64,000 nt of DNA from Variovorax sp. J2L1-78. GTDB lineage: Bacteria; Pseudomonadota; Gammaproteobacteria; Burkholderiales; Burkholderiaceae_C. Both the position numbers and the translations under genes were made by a program. Below the pieces are notes generated by a model. That model saw only the letters and a list, made by a program, of their open reading frames with translations, did not search any database and was not told the DNA's origin. The stretch's first letter is position 1; every line of letters starts with the position of its first letter. Of this stretch, positions 17,444-25,371 are shown piece after piece. Where the stretch lies: assembly GCF_030317205.1 (NCBI RefSeq), contig NZ_JASZYB010000003.1, forward strand, positions 124,001-188,000, read 5' to 3'.

Positions 17444-18843
17444 CAGAGCACTTCGTCGCGCAGTTGATACCAGCGGTACAGCATGCTTTGGCCAAGACGG
17501 CGGAAGGGCGCGGCCCACTCGCCCTGCGCGGGAAAGGGCAAGGGGCTGTCGTAGATCGGAAGGTCGAACATGGCGTCATCATGCCCTGCGATGCGCTGGG
17601 CCATCCGCCGCCCCGCATGCGCCGAGAACGACACGCCGTTGCCGCCATAGCCCAGCGCATAGAACACGCTCTGCTTGGCATCCGGCTGCACGATGCGCGG
17701 CATCATGTCGTGGGCCACGTCGACCCAGCCCCACCACGAGTAGTCGATGGGGATGCCCTTGAGCGCCGGGAACTTGCGCTCCAGCCCGTCGACCAGCAGC
17801 CTGTAGTGTGCGTCGCGGTGCGCATCGGCGCCGGTGATGGCGCTGCGGCTGCCGATCTGCACGCGCTTGTCGGGCAGCAGGCGGTAATAGAAGCGCAGCG
17901 TGCGTGTGTCGGTGATGGCTTCGTGCGTCAGGAAGTTCGTCGCCTTCAGCTCGGCATCGGTCAGTGGCCGCGTGACGCTCGAGTTCGACAGCACCGGGAA
18001 CAGGCGGTTCTTCAGCGTCGGGTGCAGGCCAGGCGCGGTGTACGCACCCGTCGCGATGCCGACCGCGCGGGCGCGCACCGTGCCGCCGGGCGTCTTCAGG
18101 TGGTGCACGCCGTTCTTCGTTTCCCAGCCGATCACCGGGCTCGACGGATGCACGCGCGCACCGCCGGCGCGGGCGCGCTTGAGGTAGCTGTAGGCCAACT
18201 TGAGCGGGTGCACGCAGATGCCCTCGGGCTCGTGCATGGCGCCGTGCGCGTCGCGGTCGTCGCAGTAGCGGCTGCGCACCTCGTCGGCGCTGAGCATGCG
18301 GGCGTCGTAGCCGAAGTGGTCGCGCATCACGCGCGTCTCGTTCTCGAGAAAGGCCAGCTTCTTCGCGCGGTGCGCGATGTACAGGTGGCCGCCGCCCTGC
18401 GGCTCGCAGTCGGCCGTGGCCACCAGGTCCTTGAAGGTCTGGAAGCCGTAGCGGATCTCGGCGTCGAGCCGCTTGGCCGTGGCCAGGCCCCAGCGCTCGA
18501 TCCACTGCGAGCGGTACAGCCGCCCGCTCGCGTTCTGTCCCTGCCCGCCGTTGCGGCTGGTGCAGCCCCAGGCCACGCGGTTGGCTTCGAGCACCACGGC
18601 CTTGATGCCGTGTTCTTCCGCGAGGAACAGCGCCGTCGCGAGGCCGGTGAAGCCCGAGCCGATGATGACCACGTCGGCATCGACATCGCCCGCCACCGGG
18701 CCGTCGTCGTCGGGTGCCGGGCCGGCGGTGGCGGCCCAGTAGGTCGGTGCGTAGTCGCGGTTGCGGCCGGGCCCGTCGGACACCAGCGGGTCATAGGCCG
18801 GGTCGTAGGGCGCGAAGAGTTCGCGCGGCGTGGTGATGCTCAT
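17443..18843 (-). CDS. FAD-dependent amine/amino-acid oxidoreductase (DAO family, PuuB-like)
   Basis: A 466-residue flavoprotein. The dinucleotide-binding motif DVVIIGSGFTGLATALFL starts near residue 57. Then comes NRVAWGCTSRNGGQGQNASG, the FAD-contacting segment of the DAO family near the covalent-FAD region, and the C-terminus has ALGYGGNGVSFSAHAGRRMA. Overall it resembles gamma-glutamylputrescine oxidase and similar enzymes. It is flanked by an NTF2-like gene (14-bp gap upstream) and a transporter (4-bp overlap), and faces a divergent MocR regulator of the type that controls GABA, taurine or polyamine genes. The exact substrate is unproven. Confidence 0.85.
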   Translation of the reverse strand: MSITTPRELFAPYDPAYDPLVSDGPGRNRDYAPTYWAATAGPAPDDDGPVAGDVDADVVIIGSGFTGLATALFLAEEHGIKAVVLEANRVAWGCTSRNGGQGQNASGRLYRSQWIERWGLATAKRLDAEIRYGFQTFKDLVATADCEPQGGGHLYIAHRAKKLAFLENETRVMRDHFGYDARMLSADEVRSRYCDDRDAHGAMHEPEGICVHPLKLAYSYLKRARAGGARVHPSSPVIGWETKNGVHHLKTPGGTVRARAVGIATGAYTAPGLHPTLKNRLFPVLSNSSVTRPLTDAELKATNFLTHEAITDTRTLRFYYRLLPDKRVQIGSRSAITGADAHRDAHYRLLVDGLERKFPALKGIPIDYSWWGWVDVAHDMMPRIVQPDAKQSVFYALGYGGNGVSFSAHAGRRMAQRIAGHDDAMFDLPIYDSPLPFPAQGEWAAPFRRLGQSMLYRWYQLRDEVL

Positions 18844-18856
18844 GGCAGCGCCCGGG

Positions 18857-19255
18857 TCAGAGTGGTGGCAGGGCGGGGCGGGCCTTGCGGAACACGTTCT
18901 TCACGAGGATCTTTCCGTCCTTGAAGGTGAACAGGTCGACCCCGTCGGACTCGCTGCGCGTGCCGTCGAGCGCGGTGCCGGTGAAGGTCCATTCGGACAG
19001 GCCGCGGTCGCCCATCACCATGTGCCGGCCGTTGCGCCACTGCGCATCGGGGAAGTTCGTCCACGCCGCAGCGAAGGCCTTGGCCACGGCCTCGTGCCCG
19101 GTGTGGCGCGTGCCGAAGGCCTCGGGCCCGGCGGCGGTGTCGAACACGCAGTCCACGTGCATGAAGGACATCAGCGCGGGCAGGTCGTGGCGGTTCCATG
19201 CGTCGGAAAACGCGGCGAGCATGTCGGTGGTGACGGCGGTGGCGGGGGTGGTCAA
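18857..19255 (-). CDS. NTF2-like (SnoaL/SgcJ type) small protein, TTG start
   Basis: A 132-residue alpha+beta barrel protein of the NTF2/SnoaL superfamily. Recognisable features are AAFSDAWNRHDLPALMSFM (first helix), CVFDTAAG and DLFTFKDGKILVKNVFRK (last strands). I chose a TTG start at 19255 because AAGGAAGC lies just before it and there is no ATG giving a complete barrel; the longer frame extends into the divergent promoter. It heads the operon NTF2, FAD oxidoreductase, EamA. Its function is unknown; in such operons these proteins are sometimes small-molecule-binding accessory factors. Confidence 0.75.
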   Translation of the reverse strand: MTTPATAVTTDMLAAFSDAWNRHDLPALMSFMHVDCVFDTAAGPEAFGTRHTGHEAVAKAFAAAWTNFPDAQWRNGRHMVMGDRGLSEWTFTGTALDGTRSESDGVDLFTFKDGKILVKNVFRKARPALPPL

Positions 19256-19460
19256 GAAGCTTCCTTGGCAGGGTCGGATCGGTGTGGCGAACGGCACGCA
19301 AACTGCGTGTGTGTGCGAGTGACCAAAGGTTAAGCTCCGCCCCTTCCGACCCATAGAGCCAGTCCGCCCCCATCGTGAAAGCCAGACCCGACACCGCATG
19401 CACCATCGACGTCCGCGCGCCCTCTTCGGGTGCGTGCGCACGCCAGGCGCGACGCGAACG

Positions 19461-20987
19461 ATGAGCGCGCTGCCGCCCGCGTCGAGCCCGCTGTGGGCCC
19501 AGCTCTTCATGCTGGACGACAACACCCGCCTGCCGCTGCAGGCGCGGCTGCGGCTCAAGGTGGTGCAGGTCATCCTCGACGGCCGCCTCGCCCCCGGTGC
19601 GGCATTGCCGTCGTCACGCGACCTCGCGCAGGCGCTGGGCCTGAGCCGCAACACCGTCACCGCCGTGTACCAGCAACTGGTGGACGAGGCCTACCTCGAA
19701 GCGCGCCCGCGCTCGGGCGTGTTCGTGCGCCAGGGCGCACGCCCCGCCACCATCGGCGACCCCGCGCACATCGTCGACCCCTTCAGCCGAGAAGGCGCCG
19801 CGAGCGGCACGCCGCCGCACTGGGGCACGCGCGTGCTGCGCTCGCTGACCGACCAGCCCACGCTGTCGAAGCCCGACCGCTGGCGCGAAGTGCCTTACCC
19901 CTTCGTCTACGGCACGCACGACGCGCAGCTCTTTCCCACTGAAGACTTCCGCGAGTGCTGCGTGCGCAGTCTGGCGCGCTCGCAGCTGCCCCACTGGACG
20001 CCCGACTTCGAGACCGACGACGTGCCCGACCTCGTCGAGCAGATCCGCACGCGCCTCTTGCCCAAGCGCGGCGTCTTCGCGCGGCCCGAGGAGATCCTCG
20101 TCACCGTCGGCGCGCAGCACGCCTGCTACCTCATCGCCGAAGCCCTGTTCGACCGCCACACGCGCGTGGGCTTCGAAGAGCCCGGCTACCCGCATGCGCG
20201 CAACACCTTCTCGCTGCGCACGTCGCAGATCATCGGCGTGCCGGTCGACGAAGAGGGGCTGGTGGTCGAGTCGCTGCCCGCGCTCGACTACGTCTTCGTC
20301 ACCCCGTCGCACCAGAGTCCGACCACGCAAACGCTGAGCCTGGAGCGCCGCCAGTGGCTGCTGCGCAAGGCCACGCTGCAGGACTTCGTCGTCATCGAAG
20401 ACGACTACGAGGCCGAGAACCTCTACGCCGGCGAACCCACGCCCGCCCTCAAGAGCCTCGACAAGACCGGCCGCGTCATTTACATCGGGTCTCTGAGCAA
20501 GAGCCTGTCGCCCGCACTACGGCTCGGCTACATCGTGGCGCCGAAGGAACTGGTGAGCGAACTGCGCGTGCTGCGCCACGCCATGGTGCGGCACCCCAGC
20601 GCCTTCCTGCAGCACGCGTATGCGCTGTTCCTCTCGCTCGGCCACCACGACTCGCACGCGCGCCGCGTGAACCAGGTGCTGCGCCAGCGCATGGACGCCG
20701 CCACGAAGGCGCTGGCCGATCACATCCCCGAATTCGAATGCACGCCCGCGCAGGGCGGCGCGTCGCTATGGGTGAAGACGCCCGATTGGCTGGATGGCGG
20801 CGAGTTGGCCGTGCGGGCACGCGAGCATGGTGTGTTGATCGAACCCGGTGACGTGTTCTTTGCGCAGCCGCCGCGGCCTTGTCCGTATTTCAGGCTGCGG
20901 CTGTCGTCGATCGATGTGGGGCAGATCGAGGCGGGGGTTCGGGCGTTGAGGGAGGCGGTGAAGGGGATGGGGCGGGAGCGGGGGTGA
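19461..20987 (+). CDS. MocR-family regulator (GntR HTH fused to PLP aminotransferase domain)
   Basis: A 508-residue protein. A GntR winged helix lies at about residues 25-95 (ALPSSRDLAQALGLSRNTVT), followed by a class I aminotransferase fold. SLSKSLSPALRLGY near residue 350 contains the Lys expected to bind PLP. MocR proteins use PLP plus an amino compound as effector (GabR, TauR, PdxR). It is divergent from the NTF2/FAD oxidoreductase/EamA operon with about 205 bp between the starts, so it probably regulates that operon. The ATG at 19461 is preferred over an earlier one that lengthens the N-terminus without homology. Confidence 0.9.
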   Translation: MSALPPASSPLWAQLFMLDDNTRLPLQARLRLKVVQVILDGRLAPGAALPSSRDLAQALGLSRNTVTAVYQQLVDEAYLEARPRSGVFVRQGARPATIGDPAHIVDPFSREGAASGTPPHWGTRVLRSLTDQPTLSKPDRWREVPYPFVYGTHDAQLFPTEDFRECCVRSLARSQLPHWTPDFETDDVPDLVEQIRTRLLPKRGVFARPEEILVTVGAQHACYLIAEALFDRHTRVGFEEPGYPHARNTFSLRTSQIIGVPVDEEGLVVESLPALDYVFVTPSHQSPTTQTLSLERRQWLLRKATLQDFVVIEDDYEAENLYAGEPTPALKSLDKTGRVIYIGSLSKSLSPALRLGYIVAPKELVSELRVLRHAMVRHPSAFLQHAYALFLSLGHHDSHARRVNQVLRQRMDAATKALADHIPEFECTPAQGGASLWVKTPDWLDGGELAVRAREHGVLIEPGDVFFAQPPRPCPYFRLRLSSIDVGQIEAGVRALREAVKGMGRERG

Positions 20988-21233
20988 TAGGTCTGCTTCA
21001 GGTTGGCTGATCATAGGATCGCTCAGTGCCTGATAGCCGGCGTCCAGCGGTCTGAAAGGGTTGTGTGAGGCTGCGGCGTGCCGGCACTTTGCTTCAGCCT
21101 GCACCCCGGCTTTGATTCTGGCTCGTTCGGCAGAGTCTAGGATGTAGCCGCGTTCGACCATGTCACGCAACGCCTGAAAGCCCTGCGAGGTATTGCTGAG
21201 GCACTGTATTCGCTCTTCGAACGTCACTTCCAT
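20766..21233 (-). CDS. Hypothetical protein, probably a 3'-truncated gene remnant
   Basis: The first roughly 80 codons (21233 down to 20988) look protein-like: MEVTFEERIQCLSNTSQGF, then a charged helical stretch. The remaining codons run antisense through the end of the MocR gene and read as Pro/His/Arg-rich shadow sequence. This suggests a gene whose 3' part was lost where the lower-GC DNA joins the MocR gene. It could also be a chance frame. I do not recognise a family. Confidence 0.3.
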   Translation of the reverse strand: MEVTFEERIQCLSNTSQGFQALRDMVERGYILDSAERARIKAGVQAEAKCRHAAASHNPFRPLDAGYQALSDPMISQPEADLSPPLPPHPLHRLPQRPNPRLDLPHIDRRQPQPEIRTRPRRLRKEHVTGFDQHTMLACPHGQLAAIQPIGRLHP

Positions 21234-21352
21234 TGATCAATCTGTACCGGCCAGCGGCCGCTCGCCACAGTACACATTGCTTCAAGCTGACGCCGGCTGC
21301 GGCTCAATTTCGCATCGCCCGAGTACCATGCACCCAACAACGGAGAGACGGG
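20988..21352. other. Intergenic stretch at the left edge of a lower-GC insert
   Basis: These 365 bases follow the MocR stop. They hold the 5' part of the possible truncated minus-strand gene and, at 21245-21275, a GGCC-rich imperfect palindrome (CCGGCCAGCGGCCGCTCG) similar to the spacers in the 60.9-63.9 kb array. No tRNA, integrase, terminator with a T-run or clear attachment repeat was seen. Confidence 0.5.
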
Positions 21353-21655
21353 ATGAAGCAACTTGCAGTCTTGGCCTCAATGCTCGCCGGCGCCGCGGCG
21401 GCGCAGTCAATTCAAGTGCTGCCGGCGCCACGAGGTGAGCCGATGGCTGTTGCTATGCGCGTGATCCGCGAGGCCGAGCACCCTTGCCCCAAGGTGGTAC
21501 GCGCCAGCCGAGCCCAGGATCAGTCGATCCTCGCGGCCTGTTCGAACAAAGAGAGTTATCTCGTGTTCTCGATTCGGAAGAGTTCCGGCGCGGTCATGGA
21601 CGTCGCGATGAAGTGCAGCGCCGCCCGGGCCTTGGGCGTCAAGGGCGCCTGCTAG
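21353..21655 (+). CDS. Small secreted hypothetical protein
   Basis: A 100-residue protein starting MKQLAVLASMLAGAAAAQS, a clear cleavable signal peptide, so the mature form is about 80 residues and periplasmic. Four Cys remain (HPCPK, AACSNK, MKCSA and a C-terminal Cys), compatible with two disulfides. The ATG at 21353 follows GGAGAGACGGG; an upstream in-frame ATG at 21233 would hide the signal. No family recognised. The gene lies 18 bp before the unrecognised 354-residue protein, so it may be co-transcribed with it. Confidence 0.6.
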   Translation: MKQLAVLASMLAGAAAAQSIQVLPAPRGEPMAVAMRVIREAEHPCPKVVRASRAQDQSILAACSNKESYLVFSIRKSSGAVMDVAMKCSAARALGVKGAC

Positions 21656-21673
21656 GCCCAGCGGAGACGGCGA

Positions 21674-22738
21674 ATGCGGTCATCAATTCCTGGACTCGAG
21701 GCCGTGTACTACGGCTCCCCCATTCCGCGCGGAAAAGCTCAGCTGACCGCGCTTGCGTTGGTGTTCGATCGGATTCACTTTCCCAACGTACAGCTGCCAT
21801 ACGAGGGGGTGGACTTCGAAGCAGTCGAGCATGAGGCGCGGCGCATCGAGGGCTATGGGCATAGGGATCACGACACGTTGCTCGTGGTAGCCATGCTCCG
21901 CATCCTCCCCCACGTCGGCGATCTCCGAGAGTTCTGTACGTTCACAGGCGACTTCGATTCGATCTTCGGAAGCAAAGAGTCGCCCCGAGCGCATGCGCTT
22001 GTTGCCGCTCTCGAAGAGAAGCTATGGGGGCCACGTCCAGAAGGCTTTATCCCGACGTACCAACCAGCTTCCCACAAAGCCATCCCAGCTGACCGGACGG
22101 CGTCGCTCAACTATGCGAGCCCGCTCTTCTATCCGGCCAAGGCAATGATCTACGCAGCCGAAAAGGGCCTACCCTTAGTCAACGACAGCGGATTGCCCGT
22201 GCCTGGATTAGGCGGCGACTCTGTGAAAGACAATGCGCCATTGCTCGCCAGTATCTTGGCCCTAGAGTGTGTGTTCCTGGCCCTGCCTACCGTTCCGTCG
22301 TTGTCGCCGAAGGAGATCATCGCGTTGCGGGCCGAACTGCGCGGATCGATCGTCCCGTTCCGGGCGGGTTTGCTGCGCCTAGCCGTTCAGCTGAATGAGG
22401 GAATTGCGAAGGGTGCGGTGCACCAGGACATCATGGCACGCGCGCGCTTCCTCGTACAAACCGAAGTGGCCGCGAATCTTGAACAACTGCGAGCAGACGT
22501 TGAGAGAGCATCGAAGCCGTTTCTGTCCAAGGCGTTTGAAGTCGTCAAGCACGCGCCTACGCTTGCGTCTACCTATGCGACGATGGGTCTGGAGATGGCG
22601 ATTGCGCAGGCGTTGGCCGCCGTCGGTGCCATCGTTCTAGACCAACGAGAAAACGGTCCCAACGCTGTCGCTGCTCGATCGCCGATGTACTACCTGTTGC
22701 GGCTGCAGCAGGTTGCTGGAGAACGCAGGGTCTTCTGA
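21674..22738 (+). CDS. Hypothetical protein (354 aa), partner of HEPN/AbiU2-like gene
   Basis: A soluble 354-residue protein that I cannot assign to a family. The N-terminus (YYGSPIP, then ALALVFDRIHFPN) looks like a beta-alpha opening; the C-terminal 150 residues are mostly helical with a regular hydrophobic pattern, and no nucleotide-binding or nuclease motif is apparent. GGAG lies upstream of the ATG. Base composition is visibly less GC-rich than in the flanking genes, with more A/T at third positions, suggesting acquisition. The next gene begins at or just before its stop, an overlap typical of toxin/antitoxin or defence pairs. Confidence 0.6.
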   Translation: MRSSIPGLEAVYYGSPIPRGKAQLTALALVFDRIHFPNVQLPYEGVDFEAVEHEARRIEGYGHRDHDTLLVVAMLRILPHVGDLREFCTFTGDFDSIFGSKESPRAHALVAALEEKLWGPRPEGFIPTYQPASHKAIPADRTASLNYASPLFYPAKAMIYAAEKGLPLVNDSGLPVPGLGGDSVKDNAPLLASILALECVFLALPTVPSLSPKEIIALRAELRGSIVPFRAGLLRLAVQLNEGIAKGAVHQDIMARARFLVQTEVAANLEQLRADVERASKPFLSKAFEVVKHAPTLASTYATMGLEMAIAQALAAVGAIVLDQRENGPNAVAARSPMYYLLRLQQVAGERRVF

Positions 22739-23348
22739 TACTTCTCGCATGTCAATCCAATCGCCACTCGCAATGCCAGGTGGGCTGCGTCAGCAGTACG
22801 ACCAGCTCTATCACGAAATCTTGGATCTGCACTTCACTTGGTCGCACTACCTGACGCTGTTTGGAAAGGATGCTGCGCGCGTTGACCTGCTGAACGCATG
22901 CAGTCCCAACTTCTTCGCGTTGGTGGAGCGAGAATTGTGGAACTCCATGCTTTTGCGCCTCACACGAATCACTGCCGAGGCTCAGAGCGGCCACAAGGCG
23001 AGCACGCAGATGAACCTCACCATTCGAACCTTGCCGCGCTTAGTCGATGTGCCCGCTAAGAGCGCGGTCAAATCAGCGGTGCGGAATGCGATTGAAGGCA
23101 TTGAGTTCTGCGCGGCGGCTCGAAATAAATACTTGGCGCACTTGGCAGTCGGCGTGGCACTGGATCGCGAGAATGCCGGCTTCGATCTTGGCAGCCGAAA
23201 GCAAATCAATGGCGCGCTCCGTACCTTGGTGACTGTGCTGGATGCAGTCACCTCGTATTACGACGGAACCACGCACCTTTTCGACGTTCACGCTGACGCA
23301 GAGGCGCTACTTCGCGTGCTCGGACACCCAAGGTCGTTGGCAACTTGA
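22713..23348 (+). CDS. HEPN-domain protein, AbiU2-like
   Basis: A protein of 199-211 residues, all-helical by its hydrophobic pattern. The order QQYDQLYHEILDLHFTWSHY, NFFALVERELWNSMLLRLTR and ARNKYLAHLAVG resembles the HEPN_AbiU2 family, and R-NKYLA-H fits the HEPN Rx4-6H ribonuclease motif. AbiU2 belongs to abortive-infection phage resistance; catalytic HEPN proteins cleave RNA and often act as toxins. Two starts are possible: TTG at 22713, overlapping the previous gene by 26 bp, or ATG at 22749, 10 bp after it. Lower GC than the surrounding backbone. Confidence 0.65.
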   Translation: MLENAGSSDTSRMSIQSPLAMPGGLRQQYDQLYHEILDLHFTWSHYLTLFGKDAARVDLLNACSPNFFALVERELWNSMLLRLTRITAEAQSGHKASTQMNLTIRTLPRLVDVPAKSAVKSAVRNAIEGIEFCAAARNKYLAHLAVGVALDRENAGFDLGSRKQINGALRTLVTVLDAVTSYYDGTTHLFDVHADAEALLRVLGHPRSLAT

Positions 23349-23690
23349 CCGCGAGCAAGGCTTTATGCGCGGGAGCGTTCCTTCTTATCGCGGCCCCTAA
23401 CTGCGGGGGCAGCGTCTGCAACACTGCATTGCAGACACTTGCTCACTTACAGGGGATAACCCCGATCGCCCAAACACATCAGTAAGAAAACCCACTCCGC
23501 CCCCGATCGCGACGTTTGTGCACAGGCGCCGATGCGTTCAAGAGCACCATCTGACCCAGGCGGACGTTGGCGGTGACCACATCGACGTCACCAGCGTCGT
23601 TCACTCGAAACCGATGGCGATGCGCGCATCGTGTTGAGCTTGCCCCTACGCATAGAAAATGCCGTCCTCACCTTCCTCAGAGGAGTGCCC
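23349..23690. other. Intergenic stretch with one hairpin, right edge of the lower-GC insert
   Basis: No gene is supported here. The one structure seen is an 8-bp perfect inverted repeat, GTCTGCAA (23414-23421) and TTGCAGAC (23429-23436), with a 7-nt loop. No T-run follows, so it is not a standard terminator. Base composition returns to the genome norm by about 23.69 kb, where the VOC gene begins. Confidence 0.5.
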
Positions 23691-24071
23691 GTGCCACTTC
23701 GCAATGACCCACGTCCCTTCGCATTCGTACTAGCCGTCCCCGACCTCGACCGCAACACCGCGTACTTCCGCGACGCACTCGGCTTCACCGTCGAATGGCC
23801 GGGCCGGACGGACTGGCAACTCGTTCGTCGTGGCAGCGTCAGCATCATGCTGGGCCATTGCCCGGACGCACTGTTGCCTTCGGCCACCGGCGACCATGCC
23901 TACTTCGCCTACCTGCACGTGGACGATGCCCACGCCCTGCATGCGGAGTGGGCGCAGCGCGGCGCCATCGTGCTGCACCCACCCATCGACCGCGACTGGG
24001 GCATGCGCGAATTCGCGATCGCCACACCGGATGGACATCGCCTGATGGTCGGCGAGATACTGCCCTCATGA
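23691..24071 (+). CDS. VOC-family protein (glyoxalase/bleomycin-resistance fold), GTG start
   Basis: A 126-residue vicinal-oxygen-chelate protein with two beta-alpha-beta-beta-beta modules: FVLAVPDLDRNTAYFRDALG at the start and MREFAIATPDGHRLMVGE at the end. The GTG at 23691 is chosen because AGAGGAG lies 5 nt upstream; an earlier GTG at 23631 has no such site. Its TGA overlaps the next ATG. VOC proteins include dioxygenases, glyoxalases and antibiotic-binding proteins; the role here is unknown. Confidence 0.75.
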   Translation: MPLRNDPRPFAFVLAVPDLDRNTAYFRDALGFTVEWPGRTDWQLVRRGSVSIMLGHCPDALLPSATGDHAYFAYLHVDDAHALHAEWAQRGAIVLHPPIDRDWGMREFAIATPDGHRLMVGEILPS

Positions 24072-24457
24072 TCGACCACACCGGCCTCCAAGTCTCGGAC
24101 CTCTCCCGCAGCAAGCGCTTCTACGAACCCGTGCTGGCCACCCTGGGCCATGTGCCGCGGCGTGACCTGGGCGATGCTGTTGGGTACGGCAAGGCAACGC
24201 CGGGGCCGTTCGATGATCCGGCCGGGGAGTTCTGGCTGATCGAAGGCACGCCGCTCGAGCCGCGGATCCACATCGCTTTTCGCGCGCACAGCCGCGAGAG
24301 CGTGGATGCGTTCCATCGCGCCGCGCTCGCCGCGGGTGGCACGGACAACGGCGCGCCGGGCATCCGGCTGGTCTACCACCCGCACTACTACGCCTGCTTC
24401 GTGCTGGACCCGGACGGCTACAACGTCGAGGCGGTCTGCCACGCGCCGCCGGGCTGA
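24068..24457 (+). CDS. VOC-family protein (glyoxalase-like)
   Basis: A 129-residue VOC protein: IDHTGLQVSDLSRSKRFYEP at the N-terminus and CFVLDPDGYNVEAVCH at the C-terminus supply the metal-type His and Glu positions of the fold. It is coupled by a 4-bp overlap to the preceding VOC gene, so the two form a small bicistronic unit. The substrate is unknown. It converges with terC, with 19 bp between the stops. Confidence 0.82.
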   Translation: MIDHTGLQVSDLSRSKRFYEPVLATLGHVPRRDLGDAVGYGKATPGPFDDPAGEFWLIEGTPLEPRIHIAFRAHSRESVDAFHRAALAAGGTDNGAPGIRLVYHPHYYACFVLDPDGYNVEAVCHAPPG

Positions 24458-24476
24458 AGGCCCGCGTGGCGCGCGG

Positions 24477-25256
24477 TCAGGCCGACCGGCTCTTGGCGCG
24501 CCGCGAGAGCATGTTGAGCACTTCGACCAGCGTCGAGAAGGCCATCGCAGCGTAGATGTAGCCCTTGGGCACATGCACGCCGAAGCCGTCCGCGATCAGC
24601 ACGGCGCCGATCATCAGCAGGAAGCCGAGCGCCAGCATCACGACGGTCGGGTTGCGGTTGATGAAGTTCGCCAGCGGCTCGGCGGCCAGCAGCATCACGG
24701 TGACGGCGGCGATCACGGCGATCACCATCACGGCCAGGTTGTCGGTCATGCCGACGGCGGTGAGGATGGAGTCGACCGAGAACACCATGTCCAGCAGCAC
24801 GATCTGCACGAGCACCGACGAGAACGCGATGGTCGCCACGGCGGCGCCGTTGGCCGTGACCGTTGCGGGGACCGGGTCGACATGGTGGTGGATTTCCTTC
24901 GTCGCCTTCCAGATCAGGAAGAGGCCGCCGGCGATCAGGATCAGGTCGCGCCACGAGAACAGCGTCTCGAAGCTCGGCGTGCCGTGCGAATCCACGGTGC
25001 CCGTCCAGCCGAGGTCGAACACCGGCGCCGTGAGCCCGACCAGCCACGCGATCATCGACAGCAGGGCGAGCCGCATGATCAGCGCCAGGCCGATGCCGAT
25101 GCGCCGCGCCCGCTTGCGCTGGTGTTCCGGCAGCTTGTTCGACAGGATCGAGATGAAGATCAGGTTGTCGATGCCGAGCACGACTTCCATGATCACCAGG
25201 GCGACCAGTGCCGCCCAGGCGGTCGGGTCGGAAAACAGGGCTTGGAGGCTTTGCAC
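24477..25256 (-). CDS. TerC-family integral membrane protein
   Basis: A 259-residue membrane protein with about seven helices. The family signatures EVVLGIDNLIFISI near residue 24 and DMVFSVDSILTAVGM near residue 155 contain the conserved acidic residues. Translation begins with GTG at 25256. TerC/Alx/YoaE proteins are linked to manganese and calcium homeostasis and metalation of exported proteins, historically to tellurite resistance. No ter genes accompany it, so a metal-ion role is more likely than tellurite resistance. Confidence 0.87.
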   Translation of the reverse strand: MQSLQALFSDPTAWAALVALVIMEVVLGIDNLIFISILSNKLPEHQRKRARRIGIGLALIMRLALLSMIAWLVGLTAPVFDLGWTGTVDSHGTPSFETLFSWRDLILIAGGLFLIWKATKEIHHHVDPVPATVTANGAAVATIAFSSVLVQIVLLDMVFSVDSILTAVGMTDNLAVMVIAVIAAVTVMLLAAEPLANFINRNPTVVMLALGFLLMIGAVLIADGFGVHVPKGYIYAAMAFSTLVEVLNMLSRRAKSRSA

Positions 25257-25371
25257 GTCGTTCGGGCGGAGTGGGGGTGGGCGGATGATGCCCGCTGCGG
25301 GCGCCTCCTTCGTCGATGTCCGGCCTTTGGCTGGGCCTTTGGGCGGAGCGCCCGCTGCGCGCGTGGCGCCG

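Noticed and set aside
23414..23436. Terminator after the HEPN gene
   Set aside because: The 8-bp hairpin is real but no T-run follows and it lies 65 bp past the stop, so it is noted only as a structure.
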